The notes beneath the pieces were generated by a model. The model saw only the letters and a program-made list of their open reading frames with translations. It was not told the origin of the DNA and did not search any database. From positions 15,230,864-15,294,863 of the forward strand of contig NC_087071.1 of the NCBI RefSeq assembly GCF_963678635.1: a stretch of 64,000 bases of DNA. Direction: 5' to 3'. Numbering within the stretch: position 1 is the first letter of the stretch; each line of letters begins with the position of its first letter. This document shows, in pieces, positions 57,117-64,000 of the stretch. The position numbers and the translations under genes were made by a program. The stretch is from Symsagittifera roscoffensis (lineage: Eukaryota > Xenacoelomorpha > Acoela > Convolutidae).

Positions 57117-57405
57117 TTAAACCAACTATCACAAAATTTCAGACAGGATAGATTTTTCCTGATATTTACCAATCCAATCCATAAATACGATGCTAGAGAT
57201 TTCGAGTGTGTTTTTGTTGGAAAAATAAGGAAACATATGGACAAGGAGATATATATCCGCAAAGACATATCTTGTTGTAGGATTAATTGCTTCCCAGGAT
57301 TACAACTAAAAGTATCATCTAATTCTTAGATAAGTAATAACTAAAATCGATCTCATTGAAACACACCTTTTGCCTTTCACCAATCCCCTACAATGGTGTC
57401 CAGAC
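57117..57405 (+). repeat. 5' LTR of the Ty3/gypsy relic
   Basis: This aligns, with much divergence, to 59,935-60,217. Shared landmarks in order are GATGCTAGAGATTTCGAGT/AATGCTATATATTTTGAGT, TATCCGCAAAGACATAT/TATCCCTAAAGACATAT, ATCGATCTCA/ATTGATCTCA and, at the 3' end, CCTTTTGCCTTTCACC..TGGTGTCCAGAC against TCTTTTGGCTTGCACC..TGGTAGTCCTGGAC. Confidence 0.6.
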
Positions 57406-57416
57406 TAGAAACCTGA

Positions 57417-57812
57417 AATAATATCCCTAAATATTTGAAAGACTTTTCGAAGCCTGAAGAGGCATTGGCTGGTTTGATTGTTTTCCTTGGGAGAGTACGC
57501 TGGAAGACGAAGCTTGACAAGGTTGCGGAGGAAAGAAATCCCACAGATCTTTCAAGGACGAAATTTTTCCTCAGTCAAAGCGCAGTGCAAGCAATCTTGA
57601 AATTGAGAAGTCATATTTTGTCAAAAACTCTTGATGAGAACACGTACTGTGAGATCAACCTTCTGGTGCGGGACTACTGCAGATATGAAGAACATTTGGT
57701 CGTTGCTCAACGAGCGACTTTTCTATCGACAGTTCTGCCGATAGTCTAAGTATACAAGGCCCAGGTGAAACTGAAGCCACCTGGAGCCCAAAAAGTTTAC
57801 AGTAAAACTAGT
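57417..57812 (+). pseudogene. Gag-like remnant of the Ty3/gypsy element
   Basis: The open stretch from 57,435 to 57,749 reads like the capsid part of a Ty3-type Gag: a helical region with FFLSQSAVQAILKLRSHILS, then KTLDENTYCEINLLVRDYCR and an ER-like VVAQRATFLS. Immediately after the stop, KAQVKLKPPGAQKVYSK resembles the segment that opens the RT domain. The zinc knuckle, protease and spacer normally found between are missing, so a large internal deletion has joined Gag to RT. Confidence 0.5.
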
Positions 57813-57814
57813 AT

Positions 57815-58300
57815 GCATCCTCAGCCGCGTGACAGCGAAAGAAGATGATGACCTCAGATTTTGTAACGACTACGAAGTACATCTCAATGACAAAGTATTG
57901 GTCGAAGAATACTCATTCCCGAAGATCAGGCAGTTTCACACAATTTGCATGGAGCTAACTTCTCTGGAAAAATTGACCTTACAGACGCTCCTCATCCAGT
58001 AGAAATTGATGATTAAAAGAAGTAAGCAAAAGTAACACTGAACAGGGGTTATTCAAAATGTAAGGACTATCTCAAGGTTGAAGATCTTTTTCTCGATCTT
58101 TCATAACTCCACCGAAAACACCCTCAGAGGAACCAAATACATCGTTTTCCGCCAAGACGAATTCTTCGTCTAGGAAACATCACGCGAGCATTGCAAAAAG
58201 CGTAAGATAGCAGTCATTGGATAAGTCATAGGAAATACCTTCACAATCAAACATAAAACAACTCTCAACTGTTTCATGTTTAGGCTTTTCAGTTTCAATA
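57815..58300 (+). pseudogene. Reverse transcriptase remnant (Ty3/gypsy)
   Basis: LRFCNDYEVHLNDKVLVEEY matches the Ty3 pattern LR.C.DY..LN....V..Y, followed in a shifted frame by NFSGKIDLTDA with the first catalytic Asp. NTEQGLFKM is readable as the strand before the LPFG region, and the YxDD box position has decayed to FRQDEFF. The end of the domain near 58,290 carries GIKPESRNQTRSQLE. Multiple frameshifts and stops are present. Confidence 0.7.
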
Positions 58301-58301
58301 A

Positions 58302-58720
58302 ATGGAATCAAGCCTGAATCTCGAAACCAAACCCGCAGTCAACTCGAAACCACTCTCAACTATTTCATGCTTAGGCTATTCAGTTTTTAAAAAGCTCATT
58401 GATAGGCTTGTTGAGGAAAATCGCAGCAAAACTATACCAGCGGATCACAAAAAACTTCCAAAATGTTGGATTGGCAAACTTCTTAAGACTAACTATTCCA
58501 GCTTAGAACAAGAAGACTTCTCAAAAATGATTGTGGTCGCACGATTGAAACAATTAATACGGGGGCGCAAGATTAATTCACAAACGTATCACAAACCCTT
58601 GAATTATCTTTTTGGGCCTGGCGGGGTGATACTAAGAACAACATTAGCTAGAGTAACCAGGTGAGTTATTGCATTGATCGGGTTCGACTTTAAGTTGAAG
58701 TGTGTGCCATGAGGGCAGTT
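58302..58720 (+). pseudogene. RNase H remnant (Ty3/gypsy)
   Basis: An open frame of 120 codons retains YSSLEQEDFSKMIVVARLKQ (the S..E.E catalytic helix region), LIRGRKINSQTYHKPLNYLF (the G..F...TDH.PL..L block with the Asp lost) and TLARVTR, followed by a TGA in place of the usual Trp and IALIGFDFKLKC. This is the standard layout of a Ty3 RNase H domain. Confidence 0.75.
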
Positions 58721-58979
58721 CCCACAGAGGGACGCTCTCTCTCTCTCTGAGCAGAATGCAATTCTTCGACAAGACGCAAGTGGACGAGAAAATATATTTT
58801 TTTCAGAGTGATTTCCTTATCGCAGACACGCAGACAATCAATCAAAACGATCTCAAACAATCTCCAGCCGAAACGAACCTTTCAGGTATTCTTCAACCGG
58901 ACACAGAGCCGTGATTGTAGACCAAGCTCAGAACTGAAATCACTTCATGAAGGAAGCTGAAACATTGACAAAACGAGAA

Positions 58980-59930
58980 AGCGATGTTGTACCTGTCAAA
59001 CCGACGAAATTGAGATCACAAGTTGTGGACGGCATTCACAAGACGTATGAAGGAAGACAAGCAACCGACAAAAGTAGTTTGATGCCTTGGTATGTCACAT
59101 GATTTGTGAAGACATGTTGCAATATGCGACATCTGTCAAAAAAGCAGACTACCGCTCGGGAAAACAGTTTCAAAGTCGCCAGAAGCAGACGTAACGGAAA
59201 GAGTCCGTATGGACTGGGTACCAATCAATCAGCATGGAAACACATTGTTATTGTTGACGCTTTGATTGGCCTGATAAAACCTACTTGAAAAACTTTTATA
59301 ATTGTCAAGAAAATCTGTCAGCAGTTATTGCAAGATTTGGAGTACCAAAATGTCTAGTCTCTGACACAGGACCCAAAATTGTGAGCAATGGTTTCAATGC
59401 CTGGGACAAACCTCAGGGAACTCACAAAAAGAATAACCATTTTACCACCCAAAAGCAACCTTACCATCAGTACAAGCAGACTAGACAGTTAAACTTGCCA
59501 TGAAGGCATGGTGGAAAAAATCGGTCAGTTTCTTTGCGTTTCTCCACAAGTACTAGTGATGCAATGAAGCAATCCCAAAGCGAAAGGAAAACACCGGCAG
59601 AACTTGTTATCGGTTGATATCAGAGCACCATCATAGATTTTGAACTATATGAAAAAGATCTCTGCAAGTCGAACAAAACTCGGAAGCACAGTCTACAACT
59701 TTCATCACTAGACGTGGAACCAACTTATCCTGGACGCTGCCCAATAAATCAGAACGGATAGTTCTTCAAGCGACATCTGGCAATTTTCAGTCCAGAGACC
59801 AATACCTGAGATGGAGTAAGTGATTTTGTCGATGATGAAACTCCAATGCAACATGAAAACAAATTGAATGCTTCACCAATTCTAGACGATCAGCCTGAAC
59901 AGGTTTCACACAAAACGAATTGATCTTCTC
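58980..59930 (+). pseudogene. Integrase remnant (Ty3/gypsy)
   Basis: The zinc-binding start is recognisable (IHKTYEGRQATDKSS, then TCCNMRHLSKKQT with shifted Cys spacing). The catalytic core has WKHIVIVDALIG with the first Asp and ARFGVPKCLVSDTGPKIVSN with the second. The Glu region is eroded around 59,450-59,520. KTPAELVIG and a following YQSTI mark the usual core end, and the C-terminal part runs to about 59,920 (SDFVDDETPMQHENKLNAS). Stops and frameshifts are frequent. Confidence 0.75.
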
Positions 59931-59934
59931 ATAT

Positions 59935-60217
59935 CGTACCAATTTGTCAACAATCAAAGATTTTCATGAGATTTGTAAAGTTCAACCATGACTGCAATGC
60001 TATATATTTTGAGTTTTGCTAAAAATGATCATAAGTGGTAATACGTGTACAAAAAGATTTTTATCCCTAAAGACATATTGTGTTTTTATGTATATATAAA
60101 ACAACTTCAAACTCCAGCTGATTTTTGGTCAAATTATCACTAGTATTGATCTCAACAAACCTTCAAAACAAATCTTTTGGCTTGCACCGCCGATCACAAC
60201 ACTGGTAGTCCTGGACA
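59935..60217 (+). repeat. 3' LTR of the Ty3/gypsy relic
   Basis: Partner of 57,117-57,405. The end TGGTAGTCCTGGACA is the best boundary. The two LTRs are so diverged that insertion must be old. Confidence 0.6.
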
Positions 60218-62499
60218 ACGGAAAATTAAAAAGATTTCCTTAATTTGTAATAATTCTTCGATAATCCATCAAATTTTGATTTTTCTTAAAAATATCAAAA
60301 TTTGGCATCACTTTTAAACTATATTGTTTTAACAAATTAAACAAACTGTAATATTTTCCCTTATTTTGCGAGTGAGCTGTTTTAAGGGTCTCGGAGTGAC
60401 CAATGAAATTTTTCGAAATAATTTTTTCAAAGAACCAATAAAATTGTTGGAAAGTCCTAACGAAAAGCTGGCATCCACGCAAACTCTCGGCTCAGGTGAT
60501 CTGGCGAAAAATCGACAAGGTAAAAACTCTGAAAAATGAATTTGAACTAATGCAAAGTTTTGGTCGCTTTTTTGATGGCTATGATTATCTAGGTAGTGAT
60601 CAAATAATTTTGTGATAAAGGACACTGATATTTAAAATTTTCTTATAATTTTGATAGAGTGACTGTAGAAGTTTTAAAAAAGAGATTTTGTTCAAACAAT
60701 TTTATTTGAAATTGAACAGAAATCAAATAAACCATAATTTTCAATTCATTATGAGACGAAATGAAATATGCGAGAGAAATTGAAGTGCAAGACGCAATAA
60801 TGTCTAGTTGAAACACAATTTGAGATAGGTTTTGAGTTCTTTTACTCTTTCGTTTTCACGTGCAACAACATGTTTGCTTCTCATTAGGGATGTTTCTGAT
60901 GTTGAATCACACAGTTTTATTCTTTGAGTTTTCTAAAATTGATTGCTTCAATTTTTAGCTAATTATGCGGTGGAGATCTAAAGGGACAGAAACACCTATT
61001 TGAATCATTGTAGAGGAGGTCAAACTTAACGATTTCTTGTATAAAATTCCTTTGTAGTAGCTGTTCTTTTATAAGCAAATGCAAACTTTTTCAATCATCC
61101 AGCTCCGCATTTTCATCATATAAGTTTTGTTTTGGATCATTTAAAAGACATCTTCTTTTTTTCTGAAAGGTTTCCAATACATATGAATTTCTGTTTCAAA
61201 TTTTCCGTTTAATTCACCAACCACCATTTCGAAGTATTTATTGTATTTTGTTCAGTAGACGGGAAACTTTTTTTCAAAGTGAAAATCTTGACAAGAGTGG
61301 TATGAATTTCAAACTAATTTCTAAAGTTCACTCATTTTTATGTAATTGTCTTCACAAATTCTTATTTTTATTCTAAAATCTTAAATTTTTTCTTTGAGAG
61401 ATTGCAATGGAAAAACTTTAGAAATGAGCTACAAGAACTTTTTCATAAAAAATAAACAATATCTTGTCAACTGTGTCCCTATCTCAGCTAGAATCTCATT
61501 GGAGAGTTCAACAATAGAAACGCGTTCAAAAGCATAAAAAGCATAAATGCTTCAACGTTACATCAAATTAATTGTTAAAACTTACAATTAGGAAACTTGA
61601 TTGAAAGATTTCTGTTCAAAAAAAGCGTTTTATTTTTTTTTCATTGTATATTTTCATGTGATTTTAAAATTAAAAAATTTTCGAACTGCCAAATTTTTGC
61701 AAACTTTCTAAAGTAAGTTGAAAAATTTTGTCGAAAGTAATATCTATTTTTAAAAATTGAATGTTAAAATTTAAGTATCATCCTTCAGAATTGAAAACAA
61801 AAATAGTACAGTTTTCTCCTGGAATTTTGATTATTTAATGTTCTTTCAAAACTATTCCCAGTACTTTAACAACTTAGAAAGTTTTTTTTGGACTCAATTT
61901 TTTCCGGAGGAGTACAAATTATTATGCAAAAAAAGTACATTTTGGTGAGAGTTTACGATAATTTGAACAAGTTTGAGACACTTAATTTGAAAAAGCATAG
62001 GTTTCGAGCAAAACTTTGTCTATTCAAAACTCATGATTCTGTTTAATGTGAACGAGTTTGTTAAGAAAAACCCAACCCTGCTTGAGTTTGTTGAAATAAA
62101 TGACAATTTTGTTTATCGATAGTTTTGGATTTGTAGGGGCTGATCATGAGAGTTTTACCAAAAAAAAAACAAAAAACCATTTGATAATATATTTGTTCTC
62201 CCTGATTCTTTTCAAAATCACCCAATATAATCAGGAGAAAATTGAAAAAAAAAAATTAAAATAGATGTGTAATTTTGTTTTTTTTTTCAAGGAGACGCAC
62301 AAAAAATTTGAATTTCTTAACAGTTTGCAAAAAAAAAATCTTTTTATTTGAACAAAATGCGAAAAGTTATTCGGTTTTTTAATAACATGCAAAAAATGTT
62401 TAAAATTTTTTAACACGATTGCGAGTAATTTTCAAGGTTTTATCTTACATTTGTGCGAAAAAAAAACAATCCAATTTTTGAAAATTTTGAGTTATGACC
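60218..62499. other. AT-rich stretch, no gene seen
   Basis: Short overlapping frames on the minus strand at 60.2-60.6 kb are unrecognised. A poly(A)/T-rich, loosely repetitive part at 62.2-62.45 kb resembles the minisatellite wording near 44 kb (CAAAATGCGAAAAGTTAT, GTTTGCAAAAAAAAA). Confidence 0.4.
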
Positions 62500-63540
62500 T
62501 ATTGGTTATACTCACAGATTAGGTTCAGATAATGTATATCGTCTGCTCAAAACGCTATCTTATTTTTGGCCGGATAGATTCGTGCAACTTCTTAGTCTAA
62601 AACCGATCCTAATCTTACACTTATATCTCCTAGTCTCAATAGATCTAGTGTATACTGGTTTATGCGAGTTAGTCCTTGGAATTTATCCAGAAGGAGAACA
62701 ACTGTAATCGAAGTGTTATTCAAATGGTTCTGGTTCTGCAACTACAAGTAGTTTCAGCACTTACAAATAAGTGTCAATATAAGAGAAGGAATATGATTGG
62801 TTGGTTAGTTATACTTGATAGTGATACTTTATCAATAATAGAAATGGTTAGTACATACTAGTTTAAAACTGGTTCCAACCCATCCGGGAATTAGAGGGTT
62901 TTTTTAGTTTTTTTTTGTTTATTGTTGTGAAGGACGGGTGATGTAGTTGCTTTTAGAAGTTGCTGGCATTGAATTCGTGGAGAGTGGAGAAGTGTGGTTG
63001 TTTATATTAGACGCAAGAAGGTTATTTCGTTCGTTTTTCAAGATGGGTCTCGTTGATCGTGGTAGCCTTGGGTGGTTGTGTCAAGACTTCTGATCGATGC
63101 AATGATGTATCGATTTCGTTAAGTTTAGAGCAAGACTACGTGCAGGGTGAATTTTGTTTTTTGCGTGTGAAGTGCCAAGTGAAGTGACTACGATCGGTAC
63201 GTGTAGTCAACATCGAGATGGCCCTGGTCTGGTTCAATTGTTTTCCTTTGCTACGATGTTGGGTCCATACTTAAAATCATTTGAGGGTAGTGACTTTTGG
63301 CAGCAAAACGAATAAATTTGCAATTCCATAGTTGGAATGTAGTTTGGTTGTCATCTCTTTGCTGCTCGTTCCTTGGGCTCTAAGACATCTTTACATAATG
63401 AATCTATGGTTTGCATGTGTAATTACTTCTTGTTAGTTAAGTTTTAGTTATGATTTTTCATTAATTGTTGTCATTGCAAAAATAGTTTAATTTAGTTTGG
63501 TTATTTTTAAGAGTCGCTCACACAATGGCAAATTTTGGCA
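62500..63540. repeat. Interspersed repeat R, second near-complete copy
   Basis: This carries the middle block (TTGGCCGGATAGATTCGTGC, CTCAATAGATCTAG, CCAACCCATCCGGG) and the last block (CCATAGTTGGAATGTAGTTT, CATCTCTTTGCTGCT, TAGTTTGGTTATTTTTAAGAG) in the order seen at 16.7-17.6 kb and in the same orientation. The connecting part (62,940-63,300) is richer in G and strongly diverged. Confidence 0.6.
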
Positions 63541-64000
63541 AAAAAAACGAGTGTGGGTCACAAAGTGTGGTTGTAGCGCGGTGGGTTAGCCGGCAAGAGA
63601 GCATGCCCAGTACATCCCTCTGGTTATTGAGGCCAGTTGTGAGCTATAATTTTATGGTCTCTTTAATTTATCCAGTTTTAATCAGATGTTATCTGGATTA
63701 GGTCCCGTGGGACTGTCTTTCTTAGTCACGCTATTTGTTTGTGGTTTCGTGACGTTAGTAAGCTGCGTTGGTTAGTTCAGTTTGCTATACATTTTCTTCC
63801 AACCGAAAACAAGTTAGATTTGTTATCAGTGAAAGTTATACTCTAAATTTCCTCATTAAAATAATTTTTCGTGGGCGAGCTGTGCAATTGTGGAGCCAGT
63901 GTATGGTTCATGGGCGAGTGAAAGATTCGAGTTTATAAAAAAGTATCTTGTAAAAAAAGTTAATACTCTTTAATTTGTTCGTAAATTTTATGAATTTACT
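63541..64000. other. End of window, moderately GC-rich, unclassified
   Basis: The start of this stretch (GGTTGTAGCGCGGTGGGTTAG, GGATTAGGTCCCGTGGGACT) is less AT-rich than average and might continue repeat R beyond what the 17-18 kb copy shows. No RNA gene or coding frame is recognised. Confidence 0.3.

Noticed and set aside
57435-57749. BEL/Pao pre-integrase region
   Set aside because: At first it looked similar, but the position before an RT-opening segment and the Ty3-type RT and RNase H that follow fit a Ty3 Gag remnant better.
1-64000. CRISPR array, bacterial operon or rRNA gene
   Set aside because: No regularly spaced direct repeats with unique spacers, no ribosome-binding sites or packed genes, and no rRNA-like conserved core were seen; the window reads as eukaryotic.

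Overview
The window looks like animal (invertebrate) nuclear DNA: strongly AT-rich, with no operon-like gene packing, one clear split exon with canonical splice sites, and a dense load of decayed mobile elements. I cannot name the phylum. The integrase/capsid-like genes at 40-50 kb belong to the family known from the C. elegans F54H12.2/F54H12.3 loci and from other invertebrates, and the hAT-type MITE at 22 kb resembles ones common in invertebrates; neither fixes the host. Almost every protein-like stretch here is broken by stops and frameshifts. A 200-N run at 25,050-25,249 marks an assembly gap.

Layout. 0-7 kb: two related foldback (giant hairpin) elements in AT-rich DNA. 8.6-14.2 kb: a four-copy tandem array whose central ~1.29 kb unit was duplicated recently. 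14.6-15.7 kb: three short inverted-repeat elements with 8-bp target duplications. 16.4-24.3 kb: pieces of an unclassified interspersed repeat (also at 62.5-63.5 kb) and a hAT-like MITE with a perfect 8-bp duplication. 25.5-26.35 kb: an ~840-bp palindrome. 26.66-26.76 kb, minus strand: the only confident host coding exon, the first part of an EGF-like domain.

27.6-33.4 kb: an island clearly richer in G+C than its surroundings, holding a long decayed plus-strand coding relic that I do not recognise. 35.4-53.1 kb: a large imperfect palindrome built of two facing copies of a virus-like, integrase-encoding element. The left copy (minus strand) keeps integrase, an accessory virion-like protein, a small basic core-like protein and an F54H12.2-like capsid-like protein. 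The right copy (plus strand) keeps a P-loop packaging-type ATPase, integrase, and internally deleted accessory/capsid-like genes. Their terminal repeats face outward and the homology continues into the flanks. A ~3.5 kb inversion in the left flank explains why part of that flank now lies in the opposite orientation. 57.1-60.2 kb: a Ty3/gypsy retrotransposon relic with recognisable LTRs, gag-like, RT, RNase H and integrase remnants. The remainder is AT-rich DNA in which I see no gene.

The genes do not form a working pathway. The virus-like element would have integrated by its DDE integrase and packaged DNA by its ATPase into a capsid, but every gene of it here is damaged. The least explained parts are the 27.6-33.4 kb relic, the unassigned reading frames at 44.6-46.9 kb inside the virus-like element, and the history of the palindrome.
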